Source: Martinezella dioscoreae
GTDB lineage: Bacteria > Pseudomonadota > Alphaproteobacteria > Rhizobiales > Rhizobiaceae
DNA length: 64,000 nt
Direction of reading: 5' to 3'
Assembly: GCF_009176305.1 (NCBI RefSeq)
Contig: NZ_BLAJ01000003.1
Span: 930,001-994,000 of the forward strand
The position numbers and the translations under genes were made by a program. This document shows, piece by piece, positions 28,365-36,011 of the stretch; the stretch's first letter is position 1, and each line of letters starts with the position of its first letter. The notes below the pieces were generated by a model. It did no database searches and was not told the origin of the DNA. It saw nothing but the letters and a program-made list of their open reading frames with translations.

Positions 28365-28694
28365 ATGGCTCGTGACGCAGGTCTTGAAGAATTGCTGAGA
28401 GAAGAGCTCGGGCGACGGCCCGGGCTCAGGGAGAAAGGAATGTTCGGCGGCTGGGCCTTTCTGCTCAATGGCCATCTCATGTGCGGCGCCCGTGATGATG
28501 GGATGCTGATCCGCCTTGGCAAAGGCAACGATGCCTGGGCGCTGGAGCAGCGTGACGTCAAACCCATGCAGTTGGGCGGCCGAAAAATGCTTGGATGGGT
28601 GCGCGCCGGGCCGGACGCCTATGGCAATGACATGCTGCGCAAGCGGCTGCTTCTGGCTGCGCTGGACTTCGTCGAAGGCCTGCCGCCGAAGTGA
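28365..28694 (+). CDS. TfoX N-terminal-domain protein
   Basis: The 109-residue protein is a stand-alone TfoX N-domain with the typical KGMFGGWAFLLNGHLMCG. ATG at 28365 follows GGGAGG; TTG at 28344 is less likely. TfoX regulates competence in gammaproteobacteria, but the short alphaproteobacterial forms have no known role. It sits inside the catabolic cluster, 30 bp after the DUF917 gene, and may be co-transcribed without being part of the pathway. Confidence 0.75.
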   Translation: MARDAGLEELLREELGRRPGLREKGMFGGWAFLLNGHLMCGARDDGMLIRLGKGNDAWALEQRDVKPMQLGGRKMLGWVRAGPDAYGNDMLRKRLLLAALDFVEGLPPK

Positions 28695-28716
28695 ACGCGT
28701 ATTGAAGAACACTCCT

Positions 28717-28906
28717 CTTCTCCCCAGCGGGGAGAAGATGTCCGTCAGGACAGATGAGGGGGTGAGCGACTAAGGAGCGAACGTCTGAGCGGTACGCGAA
28801 GACGATATGTGCCGCATCGCCCCCCTCATCCGACCCTTCGGGCCACCAACCGGGGTCGAGCCACGGGTCTCGACCCGTCCTTCGAACCCCCGCTGGGGAG
28901 AAGAAG
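28717..28906. repeat. RIME-type mosaic repeat inside the catabolic cluster
   Basis: The left part is a hairpin with nine-base arms CTTCTCCCC (28717-28725) and GGGGAGAAG (28729-28737), followed by a GATGAGGGGGTGAG segment. The right part (from about 28820) has CCCCTCATCCGACCC and ends with GGGGAGAAG. The core matches the elements at 10695 and 13310. It separates the TfoX-like gene from the urocanase-like gene. Confidence 0.7.
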
Positions 28907-28934
28907 AGACTATCAAACAAGAGGAAAAGCAATC

Positions 28935-30596
28935 ATGCCGAAAGCCAATCCACGTCATCCGAAATTCCCCATTCCGGGCGGTCCGGAGCTGCGTGCCAAG
29001 TGCTGGCGGCAGGAGGCTTTGCTGCGCCTGCTCGAAAACGTGCTCTCCGTCGGGGAGGATCCGGACAATCTTGTCGTCTACGCCGCCCTCGGCAAGGCGG
29101 CGCGCAACTGGGCGGCGCATAAGGGCATCGTCAAGGCGCTGACCGAAATGGATGAGAACCAGACCCTGCTCATCCAATCCGGCAAGCCGATTGGCCTCAT
29201 CCGCACGCATGACAAAGCGCCGCTCGTTATCATGGCGAACTGCAACATTGTCGGGCAATGGGCGAAGGCGGAAGTCTTCTACGAATTGCAACGCAAGGGC
29301 TTGATCTGCTGGGGCGGCCTGACGGCAGGCGCCTGGCAATATATCGGCAGCCAGGGCGTCATCCAGGGGACTTACGAAATCTTCATGCGCATCGCCGAGC
29401 GCCGCTTCGGCGGCGACCTCTTCGGTCGTTTCGTGCTGACAGCCGGCCTCGGCGGCATGGGCGGCGCGCAGCCGCTCGCCGGACGCATGGCGGGGGCTGC
29501 GATCCTCTGCATCGATATCGATGCCGATCGCGCCAAGAAGCGCCAGGACATCGGCTATCTGCAGGAAATCGCACCCGATCTCGATTCCGCGCTGGCGATG
29601 ATCGACGCCGCCGTCAAGGAAAAGCGGGCGCTTTCCGTCGGCCTCGTCGGCAATGCGGCCGAGATCTATCCAGAGATCGCGCGACGCGGCATCGTGCCCG
29701 ATATTGTCACCGACCAGACCTCGGCGCACGATCTCGTCTATGGTTACGTGCCGAAGGGCATGAGCCTGCAGCAAGTTCGGGATCTCCGCGATGACGGCCA
29801 GGGCCAGCTCATGGCGGCCAGCCGCGCCTCGATCGTCGAACACGTGAAGGCCATGCTGGACTTCCAGAAAAAAGGCTCCGAAGTCTTCGACAACGGCAAC
29901 CTGATCCGCACACAGGCGAAGGAAGGCGGCGTTGCGAACGCCTTCGATATACCGATCTTCACCGAGGCCTATCTCAGGCCGCTCTTCTGCCGCGCCATCG
30001 GCCCGTTCCGCTGGATGGCGCTTTCGGGCGAGGAAAGCGATATCGCCCGCATCGACGATCTGCTGCTGGAAATGTTCCCGGACAACAAGATCATTACCAA
30101 CTGGATCAAGCTCGCCCGTCAGCACGTGCCCTTCGAAGGGCTGCCGGCGCGTATCGCGTGGCTCGGCCACGGAGAGCGCACCGCCCTTGCCCGCCGTGTC
30201 AATGAGCTTGTGGCAGGCGGAGAGCTGAAGGGGCCGATCGCCTTTTCGCGCGACCATCTCGATGCCGGCGCCATGGCGCATCCGAACATCATGACCGAGC
30301 GCATGAAGGACGGCTCCGACGCGATTGCCGACTGGCCGCTGATCGACGCGATGATGCTCTGCTCGTCCATGGCCGATCTCGTCGTCGTCCATTCCGGCGG
30401 CGGCGGCTATGCCGGCTACATGACGAGCTGCGGCGTCACCGTGGTCGCCGACGGCACGCAAGCCGCCGACGAACGGCTCGACCACGCGCTGACCAACGAC
30501 ACCGCCCTTGGCGTCATGCGCTATGCCGATGCCGGTTACGAGGAAGCGCTTGATGAAGTTGCGAAAAAGGATGTGCCCTATATCCGTTTGGGATAA
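28935..30596 (+). CDS. Urocanate hydratase-family protein (candidate thiourocanate hydratase)
   Basis: The 553-residue protein covers the whole urocanase fold, including the NAD-binding TAGLGGMGGAQPLAGRM, TAGAWQYIGSQGVIQGTYE and the RDHLD aspartate. It departs from HutU at key places: the active-site Cys of the usual ARICWLG is Ala (ARIAWLGHGER, residue 408), and the usual SLHHGGG is VVHSGGGG. This suggests a modified urocanate as substrate. ATG at 28935 has GAGGA upstream. It is last in the cluster, after a repeat. No hutH, hutI or hutG was seen, so this is not a standard hut operon. Confidence 0.85.
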   Translation: MPKANPRHPKFPIPGGPELRAKCWRQEALLRLLENVLSVGEDPDNLVVYAALGKAARNWAAHKGIVKALTEMDENQTLLIQSGKPIGLIRTHDKAPLVIMANCNIVGQWAKAEVFYELQRKGLICWGGLTAGAWQYIGSQGVIQGTYEIFMRIAERRFGGDLFGRFVLTAGLGGMGGAQPLAGRMAGAAILCIDIDADRAKKRQDIGYLQEIAPDLDSALAMIDAAVKEKRALSVGLVGNAAEIYPEIARRGIVPDIVTDQTSAHDLVYGYVPKGMSLQQVRDLRDDGQGQLMAASRASIVEHVKAMLDFQKKGSEVFDNGNLIRTQAKEGGVANAFDIPIFTEAYLRPLFCRAIGPFRWMALSGEESDIARIDDLLLEMFPDNKIITNWIKLARQHVPFEGLPARIAWLGHGERTALARRVNELVAGGELKGPIAFSRDHLDAGAMAHPNIMTERMKDGSDAIADWPLIDAMMLCSSMADLVVVHSGGGGYAGYMTSCGVTVVADGTQAADERLDHALTNDTALGVMRYADAGYEEALDEVAKKDVPYIRLG

Positions 30597-30665
30597 GCGC
30601 ATCTGTTCTTAGCGGCACCGAAAGACTATGGTCCGGGCAATTCAAAATTGAGTTGAGAGTTGCCC

Positions 30666-31340
30666 GTGATCCCCTGGACCTTGCTTGATACTGCGAAAAT
30701 CCCCGGCGGCGGCGAGCTGCGCCTGAAGCAGCGTGGCCAGGAATTTTCCATCATGCTCGGCACCAACGAGCTGATGAACAGCCGGCTGAGCGGCTCCGAA
30801 CGGGCGCTTGCGACGCTTTCCTGCGAGAAGATCAAGGGCCGGAAGGCGCCACACATATTGATCGGCGGCCTTGGCATGGGCTTTACCTTGCGCGCGGCGC
30901 TCGGCGAACTCGGAGCGGACGCCAAAGTTACGGTCGCGGAACTGGTGCCGGCTGTCGTGTCATGGGCACGCGGGCCGATGGCAACGGTCTTCGACGGCTG
31001 CCTCGACGATCCGCGCGTCGCCATTCATGAAGGCGATGTGCGTCCACTCATCCGCGCTCGCAAGGCGGCCTACGACGCCATCCTGCTCGATGTCGACAAC
31101 GGGCCGGATGGCATCACATCCGAAGCCAATGACGGCCTTTACGATTATCAGGGCCTGAAAGCGGCGCGCGATGCGCTGCGTTCCGGCGGTGTCCTCGCCG
31201 TCTGGTCTTCGGGACCCGACGACCGCTTCACACGGCGGCTGCGCGACAGCGGTTTTGCCGCCGAGGTGGTCAATACGCGCGCCAATGGCAAGACAGGCGC
31301 GCGCCACGTCATTTGGCTCGCGACAAGATCGGGATCGTAA
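30666..31340 (+). CDS. Spermidine synthase-like methyltransferase-fold protein
   Basis: The protein (224 residues) has a Rossmann methyltransferase/spermidine-synthase fold: HILIGGLGMGFTLRAAL as nucleotide-binding loop, TVAELVPAVVSWARG and YDAILLDVDNGPDG. Members of this group lack clear polyamine-binding residues and are functionally untested. GTG at 30666 gives MIPWTLLDT; TTG at 30660 is also in frame. The start lies in the arm of a small hairpin. Confidence 0.7.
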   Translation: MIPWTLLDTAKIPGGGELRLKQRGQEFSIMLGTNELMNSRLSGSERALATLSCEKIKGRKAPHILIGGLGMGFTLRAALGELGADAKVTVAELVPAVVSWARGPMATVFDGCLDDPRVAIHEGDVRPLIRARKAAYDAILLDVDNGPDGITSEANDGLYDYQGLKAARDALRSGGVLAVWSSGPDDRFTRRLRDSGFAAEVVNTRANGKTGARHVIWLATRSGS

Positions 31341-31362
31341 CGCCTCGAATTGAAATCAGACC

Positions 31363-31392
31363 TGAGATGCTATATATCAATGTCATATCTCA
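31363..31392. promoter_or_regulatory. Candidate vapBC operator/promoter
   Basis: TGAGAT (31363-31368) and ATCTCA (31387-31392) form an inverted repeat around an AT-rich core with TATATA. It ends just at the Shine-Dalgarno of the antitoxin gene. VapBC complexes usually repress their own promoter through such dyads. Confidence 0.45.
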
Positions 31393-31405
31393 AGGGAGTT
31401 ATGGC

Positions 31406-31648
31406 ATGGACACCGCAAAGATCTTCTGGTCCGGCCGCTCGCAGGCCGTGCGCTTGCCGAAGGAATTCCGCCTCGACGGCGAGGAAGTGCGCATCCGCCG
31501 GCAGGGAAAGGCAATCATTCTGGAGCCGATCCCCGAAGATTGGGACTGGCTGGAAGCCGTAACAGGCCCGATCGATGATGACTTTGTAGAAGCAGCGACC
31601 GAGCAACCGGCTGAGCAGCAACGCCCCGAGTTGGATATCTTCAAGTGA
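31406..31648 (+). CDS. vapB: VapB-type antitoxin (SpoVT-AbrB fold)
   Basis: The 80-residue protein starts MDTAKIFWSGRSQAVRLPKE, the swapped-hairpin DNA-binding domain of VapB antitoxins, followed by VRIRRQGKAIILEP. The acidic tail would wrap the toxin. ATG at 31406 follows AAGGGAG at good spacing. The stop overlaps the vapC GTG start (GTGA), which couples the two. Confidence 0.9.
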   Translation: MDTAKIFWSGRSQAVRLPKEFRLDGEEVRIRRQGKAIILEPIPEDWDWLEAVTGPIDDDFVEAATEQPAEQQRPELDIFK

Positions 31649-32049
31649 AATATCTGCTCGACAGCAATGCCGTCATCGCGCTGATGAAAGGACACCCGGG
31701 CTTCGTCAACGAGCTTCGCAGGCACAAGCCGCAGGATTTCGCCATTCCGGCCATCGTCGCACACGAGCTGTTTTATGGTGCCTATAAGGGGCAGCGCGTT
31801 TCCGACAATCTGGCACGTGTCGATGCCTTGCAATTCGAGACGCTGGATTTCGATAAGCAAGATGCCCGTGTAGCCGGCGAAATTCGAGCGGCCCTTGCTT
31901 CCCTCGGCACACCGATCGGTGCCTATGACGTTTTGATCGCGGGACAAGCGGTCGCCCGCGATCTGATCCTGATAACGCACAATGTCAGAGAATTTGGACG
32001 GGTTCAAAAGCTGCGTTTCGAAGACTGGGAGTCCTTGCCGAGCGGCTAA
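31645..32049 (+). CDS. vapC: VapC-type PIN-domain toxin (RNase)
   Basis: The 134-residue PIN domain has the acidic metal-binding residues: Asp6 in LLDSNAVIAL, Glu in AIVAHELFYGA, Asp in IGAYDVLIAGQA, plus the late ITHNVREFGRV. VapC toxins cut initiator tRNA or rRNA and are held by VapB. The start is GTG at 31645. The last four bases overlap the end of the convergent GFA-family gene. Confidence 0.92.
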   Translation: MKYLLDSNAVIALMKGHPGFVNELRRHKPQDFAIPAIVAHELFYGAYKGQRVSDNLARVDALQFETLDFDKQDARVAGEIRAALASLGTPIGAYDVLIAGQAVARDLILITHNVREFGRVQKLRFEDWESLPSG

Positions 32050-32459
32050 AGATAACGCGTTTCTTCCGGTGCACGATCGAAGCGGTCGTCGCGGCCATCG
32101 AAGTAGCCGACGGGAAGCGAGGCGAGTTCCTCATCGGTGGCATCGTCCAGGCAGCTGATGCTGATCGCATAGAACTTGCCGCCGAGGGCCGGATTTTCAC
32201 CCCAGTTGAAGGAGCTGATGCCGCAAGTCTTGCAGAAGAGATGATGAAGAATGCGCGGGCCGAATTGATATTCGCCGATGCTGTCCTCACCCGAGGTCAG
32301 GCGGAAATCGGCCGGCGTGGCGACAGCCAGCCAATTGCGCTTCTTCTTGCAGATCGAGCAATTGCACTTGAAGGTGCCACCCTGCAGATCGAGATCGGCT
32401 TCGTAGCTTACCGCGCCGCAATGGCAGCTTCCATGATAGGTCTTCTTCATCACTCTCAT
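32046..32459 (-). CDS. GFA-family (Mss4-fold) zinc protein
   Basis: The 137-residue protein has the Cys pairs of the GFA fold: GSCHCGAVSYEA, CNCSIC and FCKTCGISSF. It differs from the shorter GFA protein at 8.2 kb. The start at 32459 overlaps the upstream stop (ATGA); ATG at 32450 (MKKTYHGSC) has better spacing from AAGGGAAGG. It is the third gene of an operon with an ArsR regulator and an AHSA1 protein. The substrate is unknown. Confidence 0.82.
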   Translation of the reverse strand: MRVMKKTYHGSCHCGAVSYEADLDLQGGTFKCNCSICKKKRNWLAVATPADFRLTSGEDSIGEYQFGPRILHHLFCKTCGISSFNWGENPALGGKFYAISISCLDDATDEELASLPVGYFDGRDDRFDRAPEETRYL

Positions 32460-32938
32460 CCTTCCCTTGAGGTGGCTTCTGCGTAAGCGACATATTTGTC
32501 CAAGGCCTGTTCCCAGCCGCCGGTCTGCAGCTTCAGTTCGGTCTCGTCAGGCAATTCGGCCTTTCGGAAGACGAGGCGCGTCTTCTCGCCAAGCTCATGG
32601 AATTCCACGGTCACCTGCATCGGATGTTCGGCCCTACCCTCCTGATTTTCCCAGGCGAAGGTGAAGACGAGGCGCTCGGGCGGGACGATCTCCAGATAGC
32701 GGCCATGGCTCCAATATTCCTTGCCCTCCGGTGTCAGAATGCAGTGCCGCCAGGCGCCCCCTTCCCGCAGGTCGACAAAGACGGATGGCGTCGTCATGTT
32801 CTGGGGCGCCCACCAACGCACCATATGCTCCGGCTCCGTCCAGAGACGGAACAGCAAGTCGCGCGGCGCGGCTATTTCGCGGGTCAGCACGATCTCGCGT
32901 AGCGGCCGCATGCTGCCGCCCTCAATTGCTGGGGTCAT
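32456..32938 (-). CDS. SRPBCC/AHSA1-domain protein
   Basis: The 160-residue START-like protein begins REIVLTREIAAPRDLLFRLWTEPEHMVRWWAP and has VDLREGGAWRHCI and a C-terminal WEQALDKYVAYAEA, typical of AHSA1/CalC proteins found next to ArsR regulators. ATG at 32938 has GGGAGGA upstream and overlaps the arsR-type gene by 17 bases. The family binds small hydrophobic ligands; the ligand here is unknown. Confidence 0.88.
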   Translation of the reverse strand: MTPAIEGGSMRPLREIVLTREIAAPRDLLFRLWTEPEHMVRWWAPQNMTTPSVFVDLREGGAWRHCILTPEGKEYWSHGRYLEIVPPERLVFTFAWENQEGRAEHPMQVTVEFHELGEKTRLVFRKAELPDETELKLQTGGWEQALDKYVAYAEATSREG

Positions 32939-33263
32939 CCATTCCTCCCTTTTGCAATAGCGCCGCATAGGCTTCCAGGCGATCGAGATTGTCGTTCCAG
33001 AACTGCCTGTAGCTTTCCAACCAGTCATCGACCTGCCGCAGCGGCTTGGGCTCCAGCCGGCAGGGTCGCCATTGCGCTTCCCTTCCCTTCGAAATCAGGC
33101 CGGCTTTCTCCAGCACCTTCAAATGCTTGGAGACGGCGACCAGCGACATGTCGAAGGGTTCGGCCAGTTCCGAGACGGATGCCTCACCGGTCGCCAGCCG
33201 CGCCAGGATCGCCCGGCGGGTAGGATCGGCAAGAGCCGAGAGGGTTGTGCTCAATGTGTCCAT
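32922..33263 (-). CDS. ArsR-family winged-helix regulator
   Basis: The 113-residue protein has the ArsR fold: LSALADPTRRAILARLATGEASVSE and the recognition helix SLVAVSKHLKVLEKAGLI. No Cys metal site is present (the recognition helix has no ELCVCDL-type motif), so it does not look like a metal sensor. It heads the operon with the AHSA1 and GFA proteins. This ArsR-AHSA1 pairing is very common, and the pair is probably self-regulated. Confidence 0.9.
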   Translation of the reverse strand: MDTLSTTLSALADPTRRAILARLATGEASVSELAEPFDMSLVAVSKHLKVLEKAGLISKGREAQWRPCRLEPKPLRQVDDWLESYRQFWNDNLDRLEAYAALLQKGGMDDPSN

Positions 33264-33354
33264 ACGACTCGATAAACCATGAAGTTAATTAACTTATTGG
33301 TTTAATATATGGCGCAAGCAAACGATGTCAAGAAGGGCTTTCTGACGCCCGATC

Positions 33355-33741
33355 TCAGGGAATGACGTTGGATACTTCGATCAGGTTTTGATCCGGGTCG
33401 CGGAAATAGACCGAGAGAATGGGGCCGGTCGCACCGGTTCGGCGCACCGGGCCTTCCTCAATCGCAACGCCTTCAGCCTGCAAGTGAGCAATGACCTCAT
33501 CCAGAGGCGTTGTGCTGATGAAGCAAAGATCGGCCGAGCCTGGTGTCGGCCGTTCAGCCTTAGGCTCCAGCTCATGTCCGGCGCGATGCAGATTGATCTT
33601 CTGATTACTGAAGGTCAGGGCCTTGCGGCCTTCCCCGAAAGTTTCGACGCCCATTCCGAGGACACGGGCATAGAAATCGCAGCTCTCCTCGATGCTCGCG
33701 ACCGTGAACACCAGATGATCGAGATGGTCGATGCGGATCAT
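33355..33741 (-). CDS. VOC-family protein
   Basis: The 128-residue protein is a vicinal-oxygen-chelate domain: IDHLDHLVFTVASIEESCDFYARVLGM and YFRDPDQNLIEVSN. It resembles the family that carries names like virulence/glyoxalase, with no substrate assignable. ATG at 33741 has AGGAGG six bases upstream. It lies 15 bases after the MFS gene on the same strand. Confidence 0.82.
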   Translation of the reverse strand: MIRIDHLDHLVFTVASIEESCDFYARVLGMGVETFGEGRKALTFSNQKINLHRAGHELEPKAERPTPGSADLCFISTTPLDEVIAHLQAEGVAIEEGPVRRTGATGPILSVYFRDPDQNLIEVSNVIP

Positions 33742-33755
33742 GGCGGCCTCCTGAG

Positions 33756-35039
33756 TCAACGACGCGCCAGCCTGGCGACGGCAAGAGCGCTGACGAGACA
33801 GAGTGCCAGCATGACGAGGATGAAGGCAACCACGGCATTCCAGCCATCGGCAAGCCAGAAATAGCCTCCGACCGAGCCCGCAATGCTGGAGCCGAGATAA
33901 TAGGCCAGCAGGTAGAGCGAGGAGGCATGGCCCTTGAAGCCATGGGCCAGCCGCCCCACAAGCGCGCTGGCAACGGAATGGGTCATGAAGAAACCGATCG
34001 TCACCAGGATGATGCCGAGAATGATCAGCGGCAAGGAGCTGGAAAGCGTCACCGCCGCCCCGAGTGCGGCGATCAGCACGCCCACCGGCAGCACGACGAA
34101 ATGGCCGATGCGATCACCGAGCAGGCCGGCCGCCCAGGATGCGACGATCCCGAAGAGATAGGCGGTGAAGATCAGGCCCAATTCGGTCTGGCTGAGATCA
34201 TAGGGGTCAGCGACCAAACGGAAGCCGGCATAGTTATAGACGGTGACGAAGGAGCCCATGACGAGAAAGCCGATGGCAAAGAGCAGCGGCAACGCCGCAT
34301 TGCTGAAGTGACCGCTCCAGGCCTTCAGGTGGAAGGCAACATCAAAACCCTTGCGTGGGGTGAAATTGCGCGACGGCGGCAGGAGATAAAGGAAGCCGAC
34401 GGCGGCGACAAGGCCGAGAATGCCGACCGCTGCCAATGCCGGCCGCCAGCTCAGATATTCGGCGATCGTACCGGTCACCACGCGCCCGGCCATGCCGCCA
34501 AAGGCGTTGCCGGCGATATAGAGGCCCATGGCGCCGCCGAGGCCGCGCGGTTCGATTTCCTCGGCCAGATAGGTCATGGCGACAGCTGGCACGCCGCCCA
34601 AGAGAAAGCCCTCAAGAGCGCGGACGGCGAGAAGCATATGCCAGCTCGGCGACACCGCGCAGACGATCGTGCAGATGGCCGCGCCGAGCAGCGAAATGAA
34701 CATCAGGCTGCGGCGGCCGAGGCTTTCGGAAACGGCGGCTGCGCCGAAGATCGCGAAGGCCAGGAAGCCAGTCGAAAGCGATAGCGACAGCGAGCTTGCA
34801 GCCGGCGTGACACCGAAATCCTCAGAGAAGATCGGCATCAGCGGCTGGACACAATAGAGCAGCGAGAAAGTGGCGAAACCGGAGAGAAACAGCCCAATGG
34901 TCGCGCGGCGGAAGGCAGGCGTGCCGCGCGTCAGAAACTGGCGGGTGTCGGTCGGCGGCTCGTTCCTGACGAGTGTCAATTCGGGACCAGACGAAACTTC
35001 GGAGGCAACGATTTCCTGCTTGCCAGCGGCGCGAGACAT
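33756..35039 (-). CDS. MFS transporter (YnfM-like)
   Basis: The protein has about twelve membrane segments, beginning FRRATIGLFLSGFATFSLLYCVQPLMPIF, with the MFS loop SESLGRRSLM. This matches the YnfM/putative-effluxer group. ATG at 35039 (427 residues) is the usual start; ATG at 35063 and a further upstream start are possible. It is divergent from a LysR gene that probably regulates it, and a VOC gene follows. The substrate is unknown. Confidence 0.85.
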   Translation of the reverse strand: MSRAAGKQEIVASEVSSGPELTLVRNEPPTDTRQFLTRGTPAFRRATIGLFLSGFATFSLLYCVQPLMPIFSEDFGVTPAASSLSLSLSTGFLAFAIFGAAAVSESLGRRSLMFISLLGAAICTIVCAVSPSWHMLLAVRALEGFLLGGVPAVAMTYLAEEIEPRGLGGAMGLYIAGNAFGGMAGRVVTGTIAEYLSWRPALAAVGILGLVAAVGFLYLLPPSRNFTPRKGFDVAFHLKAWSGHFSNAALPLLFAIGFLVMGSFVTVYNYAGFRLVADPYDLSQTELGLIFTAYLFGIVASWAAGLLGDRIGHFVVLPVGVLIAALGAAVTLSSSLPLIILGIILVTIGFFMTHSVASALVGRLAHGFKGHASSLYLLAYYLGSSIAGSVGGYFWLADGWNAVVAFILVMLALCLVSALAVARLARR

Positions 35040-35135
35040 GGGGGACCCAACCTTTCTTGCCATGGAATCTAGCCAGCTCGGCTCCATTAGTCCAATATAT
35101 GGAGCAGGCGATCTCAATAGCTTTTGGAGATAGCG

Positions 35136-36011
35136 ATGGAGCTACGTCATATCCGCTATTTTCTGGCACTTGCGGAGGCGGGAAATTTCACCCGCGCCGC
35201 CGCCAATCTCGGCATCGGTCAGCCGCCGCTCAGCCAACAGATTCGAGACCTGGAAAACGAGGTGGGGGCGCAACTGTTCCATCGCGTGCCCCATGGCGCG
35301 GAGCTGACGGCAGCCGGCGAGGCCTTTCTAGCGGAAGCGAAAGCGGCGGTCGATGCGGCGGAAAAGGCAAAGCTCGCCGCTCAGCGTGCCAATCGCGGCG
35401 AGATCGGCCGCCTGTCGCTTGGCTTCACCGCCTCTTCCGCCTTCAATACCATCGTCACGGCGACCATCCGCGAGTTTCGGGGGCATTGGCCGGACGTGCG
35501 GCTGTCGCTGACTGAGATGAATACCAATGCGCTGATGGAGCGGCTGATGCGCGGCGAGATCGACGCGGCCTTCATTCGTCCGGGTCTGGAGGATCCGCGG
35601 GATGTTCGCCTGAAGCGCTTTGCCGACGAGCCGATGCTGATCGCGCTACCGGCCCATCATCCGCTGGCGAAAAAGGAACGCGTGTCGATTGCGGCGCTCG
35701 CAGGCGAGCCCTTCATTCTCTTCCCGCGCATGGTGGGACTCAGCCTCTATGACGATATCGTTGGTGCTTGCCGCGAAGCGGGCTTCGACCTCGTGGTGAC
35801 GCAGGAAGCCCCGCAGATCCCATCCGTCGTCAATCTCGTCGCCGCAAACTTGGGCGTTTCCATCGTTCCGGCTTCGATCGCACAGATCAAGCTCGACGGC
35901 GTCGCCTATCGGCAAATCGATGGGCCGCCCGTCGTAGCGCGGCTCGGCCTCGCCAGCCTCAAGGCGCAGCGATCACCTGTTATCGCCAACCTCATGAGCC
36001 TGATTGCGTAA
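35136..36011 (+). CDS. LysR-family regulator
   Basis: The 291-residue protein has the LysR helix-turn-helix (MELRHIRYFLALAEAGNFTRAAANLGIGQPPLSQQIRDLE in outline) and a full effector domain. GGAG lies before ATG at 35136. It is divergent from the MFS exporter, 96 bp apart, the usual regulator-target layout. Its stop codon directly abuts the stop of the next, convergent LysR gene. Confidence 0.9.
   Translation: MELRHIRYFLALAEAGNFTRAAANLGIGQPPLSQQIRDLENEVGAQLFHRVPHGAELTAAGEAFLAEAKAAVDAAEKAKLAAQRANRGEIGRLSLGFTASSAFNTIVTATIREFRGHWPDVRLSLTEMNTNALMERLMRGEIDAAFIRPGLEDPRDVRLKRFADEPMLIALPAHHPLAKKERVSIAALAGEPFILFPRMVGLSLYDDIVGACREAGFDLVVTQEAPQIPSVVNLVAANLGVSIVPASIAQIKLDGVAYRQIDGPPVVARLGLASLKAQRSPVIANLMSLIA

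Noticed and set aside
22964-30596. Ordinary histidine utilisation (hut) operon
   Set aside because: The lyase lacks MIO residues, the urocanase lacks its Cys, and imidazolonepropionase and formiminoglutamase genes are absent. Hydantoinase and carbamoylase genes stand in their place.
28770-30602. 610-codon open frame on the minus strand opposite the urocanase-like gene
   Set aside because: It mirrors the whole coding strand and has no family features. It is a by-product of high GC at third positions.
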